Shown here one piece after another: positions 57,618 to 64,000 of a stretch of DNA of 64,000 nucleotides. The notes below the pieces were generated by a model. That model was not told where the DNA came from. It saw nothing but the letters and a program-made list of their open reading frames with translations, and searched no databases. Every line of letters begins with the position of its first letter. Positions within the stretch are counted from its first letter, which is position 1. The DNA is from Allgaiera indica (GTDB lineage: Bacteria > Pseudomonadota > Alphaproteobacteria > Rhodobacterales > Rhodobacteraceae). The position numbers were made by a program, and so were the translations under genes. The DNA lies in NCBI RefSeq assembly GCF_900106675.1, contig NZ_FNOB01000002.1, positions 1 through 64,000 of the forward strand. Direction: 5' to 3'.

Positions 57618-58487
57618 ATGCGCCGCGAAACCCTTCATGCCTGGCTGATGTTGCTGCCCGCCCTGGTGCTGTTGGCGGGCTTTACCCATATTCCGGCGGT
57701 CGAGACGGTGGTGAATTCGCTGTTCTCGACGCCACGCGGGATGCGGCCTTCGCATTTCGTGGGCCTTGGCAATTACCGCAACCTGATCGCCGACCCGACC
57801 TTCTGGCAGGCGATGCGCAACAATCTGCTCTACGCCGCGATCACCATTCCGCTGTCGATGGGCATCGCACTGGCGATGGCGCTGCTTGTGCAGGGCCGCA
57901 TCGGCGGGCGCGGCTTCCTGCGCATGGCCTTCTTCACCCCCACCGTGCTGCCGCTGATCGCCGTCGCCAACATCTGGATCTTTTTCTACACGCCGGGCTT
58001 TGGCCTGCTGAACCAGATCGGCGCGCTGCTTGGCCTGCCCAACATGAACTTCCTGGGCCAGGGCGCGACCGCGCTTTATGCCGTGGCCGCCGTGTCGGTC
58101 TGGAAGGAGGCCGGCTTTTTCATGATCTTCTACCTCGCCGCGCTGCAAACCATCCCCCCCAGCCTGATCGAGGCCGCCCGGCTGGAAGGTGCCTCGCGCT
58201 GGCATGTGTTTCGCCGGGTGACGCTGCCGCTGATCATGCCGACGACGTTGTTCATCTCGGTCAACGCGGTGATCAACGCCTTCCGCCTGGTCGATCAGGT
58301 CTTCGTCATGACCCAGGGCGGGCCGGACAACGCCTCGACCCTGCTGTTCTACTACATCTATCAGGTCGGCTTTCAGTTCTGGGACACCGCCTATGCCGCG
58401 ACCCTGACCGTGGTGATGCTGACGATCCTGGCCGCGATCGCCATCGGCCAGTTCTTCGTGCTCGACCGGAAGGTGCATTACAGATGA
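57618..58487 (+). CDS. ABC transporter permease (UgpA-like), second operon
   Basis: 289 residues with about six membrane helices. EAA loop: SLIEAARLEGASRWHVFRRV; the C-terminal VDQVFVMTQGGPDNASTLLF is the usual UgpA/MalF-type signature. The stop overlaps the next start by four bases. Confidence 0.9.
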   Translation: MRRETLHAWLMLLPALVLLAGFTHIPAVETVVNSLFSTPRGMRPSHFVGLGNYRNLIADPTFWQAMRNNLLYAAITIPLSMGIALAMALLVQGRIGGRGFLRMAFFTPTVLPLIAVANIWIFFYTPGFGLLNQIGALLGLPNMNFLGQGATALYAVAAVSVWKEAGFFMIFYLAALQTIPPSLIEAARLEGASRWHVFRRVTLPLIMPTTLFISVNAVINAFRLVDQVFVMTQGGPDNASTLLFYYIYQVGFQFWDTAYAATLTVVMLTILAAIAIGQFFVLDRKVHYR

Positions 58488-59362
58488 CCTTCGCCACCCC
58501 AACCTCAGCCACCGCCGCCGTTTCCGCCCCCGTGTCGGCCACCACCGGCGCCTGGCCGGGCCTTGACCGGGTGCTGATCAGCGTCGGCGCCTGGATGCTG
58601 GGCCTGATCTGGATCGCGCCGCTGCTTTACGCGGCCTGGACCGCCTTTCACCCCGCGGCCTACGAGACGCGTTTCGACCTGCTCGCACCGCTGTCGCTGG
58701 AAAACTTTCCCCTGGCCTGGAAACAGGCGCCCTTCGCGCGCTACTTTCTCAACACCGTGATCCTGGTCACCTCGATCCTGTCTGTGCAACTGGTGGTCGG
58801 CACGCTGGCCGCCTTTGCCTTCGCGCGGCTGCGCTTTGCCGGCCGCAACCTGCTTTTCGGGCTGGTGCTGGTGCAGATGATGGTGATGCCCGACATCCTG
58901 CTGGTTGAAAACTACCGCACCATGCGGATGCTGGGGCTGGTCGACACGATCGCCGCCATCGGGCTGCCCTATATGGCATCGGGCTTTGGCATCTTCCTGT
59001 TGCGCCAGACCTTCATGACCATCCCGCGCGAACTGGACGAGGCCGCCCGGCTGGAAGGCGTCAGCCTGCTGGGCCTGATCTGGCGGGTCTATGTGCCGCT
59101 GGCGAAACCCACCTATCTGGCCTTCGGGCTGGTGTCGGTCTCGGCGCACTGGAACGATTTCATCTGGCCGCTGATCGTTACCAACTCGGTCTCGTCGCGG
59201 CCGCTGACGGTGGGGCTTTCGATCTTCGCCGCCCCCGACAGCGGCGTGCAATGGTCGGTGATCAACGCCGCCACGCTGATGACCTCTGCGCCGCTGCTGA
59301 TCGGCTTTTTGCTGTTCCAGCGGCAGTTCGTGCAAAGCTTCATGCGCGCCGGCATCAAGTAA
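58484..59362 (+). CDS. ABC transporter permease (UgpE-like), second operon
   Basis: 292 residues with an Ala/Thr-rich ~20-residue N-terminus and about six helices. The coupling loop is ELDEAARLEGVSLLGLIWRV; VSVSAHWNDFIWPLIVTN is the usual UgpE/MalG-type motif. It overlaps the upstream permease gene (ATGA) and is followed after 12 bases by the isomerase gene. Confidence 0.9.
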   Translation: MTFATPTSATAAVSAPVSATTGAWPGLDRVLISVGAWMLGLIWIAPLLYAAWTAFHPAAYETRFDLLAPLSLENFPLAWKQAPFARYFLNTVILVTSILSVQLVVGTLAAFAFARLRFAGRNLLFGLVLVQMMVMPDILLVENYRTMRMLGLVDTIAAIGLPYMASGFGIFLLRQTFMTIPRELDEAARLEGVSLLGLIWRVYVPLAKPTYLAFGLVSVSAHWNDFIWPLIVTNSVSSRPLTVGLSIFAAPDSGVQWSVINAATLMTSAPLLIGFLLFQRQFVQSFMRAGIK

Positions 59363-59374
59363 GGAGCCCCTGCG

Positions 59375-60193
59375 ATGACCCTTCCCACCCTCGGCGCGGC
59401 GATCAAGCGCGGCGATTTCGACATTCTCGAGCCCTGGCTGCGCGCCGGCGAACGCGCCATCGAGATCCAGGATTTCGTCTTCCCCGAGGTACTGGCCGGC
59501 GACACCGCGCCATTGGTGGAAAGCTACCGCGCCTGCCTGCGCGGCTATGGCGGGCCGATCGGCCTGCATGGGCCGTTCTTCGGCCTCGACATCGCCAACC
59601 CCGAGCCCGAGATCCGCGCCGTCATCCGCCGCCGCCTGATCCAGGTGCTGGAGATCACGCAGGCCCTGGGCGGCAGCCACATGGTGATCCATTCGCCCTT
59701 TACCTATTGGCATGTGCTGAACCGCCACAATTATCCGCAATTCCGCGCCGCGATGTTCGAGGCCGCGGCCGACTGCCTGGCCCCGGTGCTGGCGCGGGCC
59801 GAGGCCGCGGGCGTGACCTTGGTGCTGGAAAACATCGACGACACCGACCCCGCCGCGCGGGTCGAACTGGTCCGCGCGATCGACCACGCCTGTCTGCGGG
59901 TCTCGCTTGACACGGGGCATGCTGAACTGGCGCATGGCCGCTACAACGCGCCGCCGGTGGTGGATTTCATCGCCGCGGCGGGCGACAGCCTGGCCCATGT
60001 CCATCTGCAGGATGCCGATGGCTATGCCGACCGCCACTGGCATCCGGGCGAGGGATGCATTCCCTGGCCCGCCGTCTTCAACGCCCTTGCGCGGCTGCCG
60101 CAGTGCCCGCGGCTGATCCTGGAGGTCCGCAACAACCTGGGCCGACTGCCCGCGACGGTGGCCCGGCTGGAGGCGCTTGGTCTCGCGCGGTGA
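59375..60193 (+). CDS. sugar phosphate isomerase/epimerase (xylose isomerase-like TIM barrel)
   Basis: 272 residues; AAGGAG upstream. IGLHGPFFGLDIANPEPEIR, HMVIHSPFTYW, TLVLENIDD, LRVSLDTGHAELAHG and HVHLQDADGYADRHWHPGEG contain the metal ligands (Glu, Asp, His, Glu) of the AP endonuclease 2-like TIM-barrel family. Such enzymes isomerise or epimerise sugars, or open cyclic polyols. As last gene of the ABC operon it probably acts on the imported compound. Confidence 0.82.
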   Translation: MTLPTLGAAIKRGDFDILEPWLRAGERAIEIQDFVFPEVLAGDTAPLVESYRACLRGYGGPIGLHGPFFGLDIANPEPEIRAVIRRRLIQVLEITQALGGSHMVIHSPFTYWHVLNRHNYPQFRAAMFEAAADCLAPVLARAEAAGVTLVLENIDDTDPAARVELVRAIDHACLRVSLDTGHAELAHGRYNAPPVVDFIAAAGDSLAHVHLQDADGYADRHWHPGEGCIPWPAVFNALARLPQCPRLILEVRNNLGRLPATVARLEALGLAR

Positions 60194-60222
60194 CGCGCGG
60201 CAGGGGCCGGGCTGGCTCGCTG

Positions 60223-60894
60223 TCAGACCGGCACCGGGTTGACGCCGATCACGATCGGGTGCAGCCAGATCAGCAAGGCGTAAAGCGCAACGCCGGCGAC
60301 CAGCCGCACCAGCCATTCCACCGGGCGCCCGGGCCAGGTGAACAGGGGCGCCGCGCGGATCTGGGCAACGAGGCGCGCCCAATCCTGGCCCAGTTCGCGC
60401 TGCTTGCGCCGATCGACGATCCGCCCGCCCAGCGCCGCGAAGGTCGCGAAACTGCCGAACAGGATGACATGGGCAAGATCGCCGTTGGGGATCAGATGGC
60501 CGAAGGCCCAAAGCCCCAGCACCACCAGCAATGGATGCCGGACATAGCGCACCACGCCCGGCGCGCGCGGGTCGAAACCGGCGTTGTTCACCCCGCCGAA
60601 GGAAAGCGGATTGGGCACCGCCAGCGAGAAGGCGGCGATCACGCAGACCACCAGCATGATCGCCAGCGTGGTCCACGATTGCCAGGGCGCCCAATCCCAA
60701 AGCCCGACATAGGGCGCGCGCCCCGCCGCGACGATCAGCCAGGCCAGCACCGCAAGCGACAGCGCCGAATATGCCAGCAGGAAACCGCGCCGCCCCAGTA
60801 CCGCGGTCAGCCAGTTGCGGACCGGCGGCCGCATCGGCAGGGAATGGCTTGCGAAGAAGGCGATGAACGCCGCGGTGAACTCTGCCCAGCCCAT
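60223..60894 (-). CDS. nnrU: NnrU family membrane protein
   Basis: 223 residues with six or so hydrophobic helices. LSLAVPNPLSFGGVNNAGFD-like sequence (SLAVPNPLSFGGVNNAGFD) and RAPGVVRYVRHPLLVVLGLW match NnrU, an isoprenylcysteine methyltransferase-like membrane protein linked with denitrification gene clusters in Rhodobacter. Its biochemical role is unsettled. It lies downstream of nnrS (66-base gap) and is probably co-transcribed. Confidence 0.85.
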   Translation of the reverse strand: MGWAEFTAAFIAFFASHSLPMRPPVRNWLTAVLGRRGFLLAYSALSLAVLAWLIVAAGRAPYVGLWDWAPWQSWTTLAIMLVVCVIAAFSLAVPNPLSFGGVNNAGFDPRAPGVVRYVRHPLLVVLGLWAFGHLIPNGDLAHVILFGSFATFAALGGRIVDRRKQRELGQDWARLVAQIRAAPLFTWPGRPVEWLVRLVAGVALYALLIWLHPIVIGVNPVPV

Positions 60895-60960
60895 GGGTCA
60901 GATGGCCTCGGGACGGCGCGTGGCGGGAAGGCAAGGGGATCGGCGCATCAGTTCATCCTT

Positions 60961-62169
60961 CTATCTGCTGGGCCGTTTCCGGCCGGTTCTGGCGCGCATC
61001 AGGCCGGGGCCGTAAAGTAGGGCGAAACCGCCGAAGGCGCCGATCCAGCCAAGCCCGGCCAGAACGTAAAGCGGGGCAGACAGCCCCGGCAAGGCCCCGG
61101 CCGCAGCCCGCGCCAGCACCGCGACAACCAATGCAAGATAAAGCGCGACCGTGCCCGGCCCGGCCGTCAGCGCCCGCCCGGTATGGCCCAGGGTCGCGCG
61201 GGTCATCACCGCCAGGGTCATCAGCCCGATCGCGCCGGCCATCCAAAGATGCGTGGCGCCCGTGCCCATCAGGCCGGGCGACAGGATCTCTGCCCCGGTC
61301 GCAAGCGCCCCGAGCGGCACGAACGCGTAGGCTGCATGCAGCACGGCGACCAGCGGCTCGGCCAGGGTCAGGCGCCCGCGCCAGCGCGCAAGCCGGGCCA
61401 GATGCAGCCCACCGGCCAGCAACAACCCGGCGCCGGTGACCGCGGCCCCGGGCCCGGCCACCCAAAGCGCAAGGGCCGCCAGCAAGACGATCATCGCAAG
61501 CTTGTCGAAACGCCCCATCGGCGGGGACGGCAGGCGGGTTTCGCCGCGCTGCACCAGCCAGTTGCGGGTGAAGGACGGCACGATCCGCCCGCCGATCAAC
61601 GCGATCAGCAGCAACACGGCCGCAAGCCCTAGACGCAAGCCATACCCACCGGCGGCGAAATCCCCCCGCGCGGCCTGCCAGTGAAACAGCCCGTCGGCCA
61701 GGGTAAACACGCCCAGCAGCGCAAGCACGGGCAGGTTGCGCCAGTTCCTGCCGGCGAAGATCTCTCTTGCGATGATCAGGGTGAAGATCACCGGGAAGGC
61801 CAGGTCTATCGTGGCGGCCACCCCCGGCGGCAGTTCCGCCGAAACCGCCATCGCCAGCCGCCCCGCCACCCAGATCCCGAACAGCAGCGCCAGCGGCCCC
61901 CCCACGATCGGCATCCGGCCGGTCCAGTTCGGCACCGCCGTGGTCAGGAACCCCGCGATCACCGCGCTGAGGTAGCCAAACAGAAAGGCATGGGCATGCC
62001 ATGAAACAGGATCCAGGGTGGTGGGAAGATCAAGCCGGCCCGCCAGCATCGGGATCCACAGCGCCATCGCCAGCGCCGCCCAAAGCGTCGCCCCCAGAAA
62101 GAACGGCCGAAAGCCGAAACTGAAAAGCGCGGGACCATGCCACGCGCGCATTCGATCGGTTGTCGTCAT
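60961..62169 (-). CDS. nnrS: NnrS family haem/copper membrane protein
   Basis: 402 residues from ATG 62169 (CGGAGGA upstream; an earlier in-frame start is less likely). LFSFGFRPFFLGATLWAALA, WHAHAFLFGYLSAVIAGFLT, TAVPNWTGRMP, GRIVPSFTRNWL, HLWMAGAIGLMTLAVMTRAT and LGHTGR are NnrS landmarks, with conserved His in several of about 12 helices. NnrS protects metabolism from nitric oxide. A palindrome 43 bases upstream is a likely NO-responsive operator. Confidence 0.92.
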   Translation of the reverse strand: MTTTDRMRAWHGPALFSFGFRPFFLGATLWAALAMALWIPMLAGRLDLPTTLDPVSWHAHAFLFGYLSAVIAGFLTTAVPNWTGRMPIVGGPLALLFGIWVAGRLAMAVSAELPPGVAATIDLAFPVIFTLIIAREIFAGRNWRNLPVLALLGVFTLADGLFHWQAARGDFAAGGYGLRLGLAAVLLLIALIGGRIVPSFTRNWLVQRGETRLPSPPMGRFDKLAMIVLLAALALWVAGPGAAVTGAGLLLAGGLHLARLARWRGRLTLAEPLVAVLHAAYAFVPLGALATGAEILSPGLMGTGATHLWMAGAIGLMTLAVMTRATLGHTGRALTAGPGTVALYLALVVAVLARAAAGALPGLSAPLYVLAGLGWIGAFGGFALLYGPGLMRARTGRKRPSR

Positions 62170-62211
62170 CACGCGATCCTCCGGTTCGGGACATGCCCTT
62201 CGCATAGGCGC

Positions 62212-62240
62212 ATGAATAGGTATTGTAAATACCTATTCAT
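62212..62240. promoter_or_regulatory. 29-bp palindrome upstream of nnrS, NsrR-like operator
   Basis: ATGAATAGGTATT (62212-62224) and AATACCTATTCAT (62228-62240) are perfect 13-bp inverted arms around GTA. The AT-rich form (ATAGGTATTGTAAATACCTA core) resembles operators of the NO-sensing Rrf2 repressor NsrR more than FNR or NnrR boxes (TTGAT/TTGCG types). Confidence 0.6.
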
Positions 62241-62476
62241 TTCGGATCGCCGCCACGATCAAGCGGCACCGCGTCGCAGCCCGATCCCCGGCACGCGATG
62301 GGCCGTTCCCCACCGCGAAGACGGCGCCCTGCCCTGCGGCCGGGCTTCGCGGCGCGCGGGTCTTGCGGGGGCGGTCGCCTCGGCGTTCTAGCTGCGCGCA
62401 GCACGCCGGCCCGCCCGGAGCCGGCGCTTGCGTCGCAGGCGGCGGTTCATCGGCCAACGCGCCCCTTGGCGGCCCG

Positions 62477-63388
62477 TCAGCCCGTCGCCGCGGCGGCCTG
62501 GATCCGGCGATAGCCGGCCGCGCCGTGGAAAAAGCCGTTGCTGAAGCCGCGCCCGGAACAGACCTCGGCCAGCCGGCCCTGCGCCTCGGCGGCCTCGATC
62601 CGGCCCGCGATCCGGTCGGCGAAGACGCCGCAAACCGCGACCATGTCGACATCTTGCGGCAGCAGCCTGGCATGGCTGACCCCCATTGCCGCGATGGCCG
62701 GCAGTTCCTGCAACAGCTCGACATAGCTTTCCGACTGGGTCTGGATGCCGTTCACCCGCAAGATCGGCTGGCCGTCACGTGTGGTCAGCGGCATCCCGTC
62801 GGGATCGGCCTCGCAGATGAACTGGCAATTGTCCTTGGTGCGCCCATGGGCGCGGGCGTGATAGCAGCGCGCCGAGACCGCAAGCGGGGCGCGGCCGAAA
62901 ACCTGGACCTCGACCCCGACGCCCAGGTCGCGACCGGCCTGCGCCGCGATCGCGATCGCCTCGGACGGCATTTCGGTCGGCAGGCAGACATGGGTGGCGC
63001 CCTGCTCGGCCAGCCAGGCCATCGTGGCCTCGTTATAGGCATTCAGGAACGGGCCGATGCGGTGCGGCCGGCCTTCGCGCGCCAGCAGGCCGGCGGCGTT
63101 GTTGATCTCGATCTCGGGGTCGTCGAGGGCCGCCAGACCGGCCGTCGCCTGGCGCTCGCGCGGCAACATCACCTCGGCCAGCGTGCACAACACCACGCGC
63201 TTGCCCGCCCGCCGCAGGCGATCGATGGTGGCGGGCAGCTCGCGTTCGAAGAACGGGGCGCGCTTGGAACAGATGACCTCGCCAAGATAGACCGTGCCCA
63301 CCGGCGCCTCGTCCGCGATCGCGGCGTAGAAGTCGCGCTTCCTTTCGGCCGGCCAGTGATAGGCGATCGGGCCCAATGTCAATTCCAT
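62477..63388 (-). CDS. ubiV: O2-independent ubiquinone biosynthesis protein UbiV (U32 family)
   Basis: 303 residues. Start MELTLGPIAYHWPAERKRDF; Cys40 (GEVICSKRAPFF) and Cys175, Cys188, Cys192 (SARCYHARA, KDNCQFIC) match the four ligands of the UbiV [4Fe-4S] cluster. UbiU and UbiV together hydroxylate the quinone ring without oxygen. It starts 4 bases after ubiU ends. No ubiT (SCP2-domain) gene follows in the window. Confidence 0.93.
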   Translation of the reverse strand: MELTLGPIAYHWPAERKRDFYAAIADEAPVGTVYLGEVICSKRAPFFERELPATIDRLRRAGKRVVLCTLAEVMLPRERQATAGLAALDDPEIEINNAAGLLAREGRPHRIGPFLNAYNEATMAWLAEQGATHVCLPTEMPSEAIAIAAQAGRDLGVGVEVQVFGRAPLAVSARCYHARAHGRTKDNCQFICEADPDGMPLTTRDGQPILRVNGIQTQSESYVELLQELPAIAAMGVSHARLLPQDVDMVAVCGVFADRIAGRIEAAEAQGRLAEVCSGRGFSNGFFHGAAGYRRIQAAAATG

Positions 63389-63392
63389 CGCC

Positions 63393-64000
63393 TTACCTCC
63401 ATTTCTTGGTTTGAAACGCGCCCTGGGTTTCCTTCTGCCCCTCGGTCAGGGCGACCAGATCGGCCAGATCTGGCTCTCCCCCGGCGCGGATCGAATCGAC
63501 CGCGCGGCGGAACGCCCGCACCACGCTGCGTACATAGGATTTCGAGCGCTGCCGCCCTTCGATCTTGAAGGCATGCACCCCCGCCGCCATCAGGTCCGGC
63601 AGCATCCGCCCGAGGTTAAGGCTGATCGGCTCCTCAAAGGCATAGAACCCCTCGGTCCGGTGCGGCGCGGTATAGCGGCCCTTGCAGATCGTGGGGTAGC
63701 CCGCGTTCTCGTCCGGGGCGAAACTGTCGATGGTGAAGCCCGCCAGGCGGCTGCGCATGGATCCATCGGCGGCACGCTCGTAGGTGACATCTGCGGCGGG
63801 CGAACAGACCCCGTCCATATTGGTCGACAGCCCAGTCAGCCAGTTGGTCAGGCTGCAGCGGCCCTCGACCATCAGCCCGTGGTTGCCGAAGACGAAGGTC
63901 TCGATCTCGCAGGGGATTTCGGACTTGATCTTGCGGATCTCGGGGATCGTCAGGATGCGCGGAAGCACCACCCGCCGGACCCCGAAGTTCTGGCAATAAT
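63393..64000 (-). CDS. ubiU: UbiU (U32 family), 5' part beyond the window
   Basis: The C-terminal ~202 codons are visible and the frame is open to the window end (upstream reads YCQNFGVRRVVLPRIL). CEIETFVFGNHGLMVEGRCS, NMDGVCSPA, TICKGRYTAPHRTEGFYAFE and HAFKIEGRQRS are UbiU motifs; the cysteines in EGRC, GVC and ICKG are the expected Fe-S ligands. It partners UbiV in anaerobic ubiquinone synthesis. Confidence 0.9.
   Translation of the reverse strand, partial: YCQNFGVRRVVLPRILTIPEIRKIKSEIPCEIETFVFGNHGLMVEGRCSLTNWLTGLSTNMDGVCSPAADVTYERAADGSMRSRLAGFTIDSFAPDENAGYPTICKGRYTAPHRTEGFYAFEEPISLNLGRMLPDLMAAGVHAFKIEGRQRSKSYVRSVVRAFRRAVDSIRAGGEPDLADLVALTEGQKETQGAFQTKKWR

Noticed and set aside
58505-60934. 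809-codon minus-strand open frame across the second ABC operon
   Set aside because: Antisense shadow of permease, isomerase and upstream genes; composition is low-complexity and no domain is seen. Only its far end overlaps the real nnrU strand.
62233-62476. Possible ubiT downstream of ubiV
   Set aside because: Only a 20-codon Arg-rich frame is present; no SCP2-domain pattern.

Overview
The window is high-GC alphaproteobacterial DNA of Rhodobacterales type (Rhodobacter/Paracoccus-like). Supporting this are a Rhodobacterales-style suf operon with an Rrf2 regulator and two cysteine desulfurases, NADP-isocitrate dehydrogenase, nnrS/nnrU, the anaerobic ubiquinone genes ubiU/ubiV and GC-rich intergenic inverted repeats. 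It splits into an integrated mobile island (1 to about 25,860) and host chromosome (about 25,940 to the end).

The island's left end lies outside the window. Its right end abuts the 3' end of a tRNA-Arg(CCG) gene, next to a tyrosine integrase. From 1 to 6.5 kb it looks like the leading or accessory region of a conjugative element: a VWA-type protein, small unknown genes (one ending in an SSB-like acidic tip), a GIY-YIG protein, DUF2958, a small tyrosine phosphatase, an AbiJ/HEPN-like protein and an ArdC antirestriction protein. Three minus-strand genes here are each preceded by a copy of a ~115 bp hairpin element whose arms covary between copies. A Fic protein preceded by a phased motif array follows. 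Next comes a complete type 1 BREX operon (brxA-brxB-brxC-pglX-pglZ-brxL, minus strand), led by a small ribbon-helix-helix-like gene with a palindromic operator. A second integrase lies beside a 47-bp tRNA-Pro 3' fragment flanked by arm-like repeats, resembling an intact attP. Two small excisionase-like genes and the tRNA-Arg integrase close the island.

The chromosome then carries a YoaK-type membrane protein; the Fe-S assembly operon (iscR, cysteine desulfurase, sufB, a small membrane protein, sufC, sufD, two YIP1 proteins, sufS); an alpha/beta hydrolase, a small gene and an HD hydrolase; icd; pepT; typA; an Arr-like ADP-ribosyltransferase lacking probable catalytic residues; and a sugar/glycerophosphodiester-type ABC operon with a phosphodiesterase. 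The 47.5-54.7 kb stretch holds a multihaem cytochrome plus Nqr cluster (cyt, nqrA, a nqrB-nqrC fusion, nqrD, nqrE, a nqrF lacking its 2Fe-2S domain, apbE, nqrM, a CBS protein) carrying many frameshifts, a nonsense codon and internal deletions. Almost no such damage appears elsewhere. A second, paralogous ABC operon with a TIM-barrel sugar isomerase follows, then nnrU/nnrS behind a perfect palindrome resembling an NsrR-type operator, and ubiV/ubiU (ubiU cut by the window end).

All function calls come from reading motifs and remembered family sequences. No searches were run.
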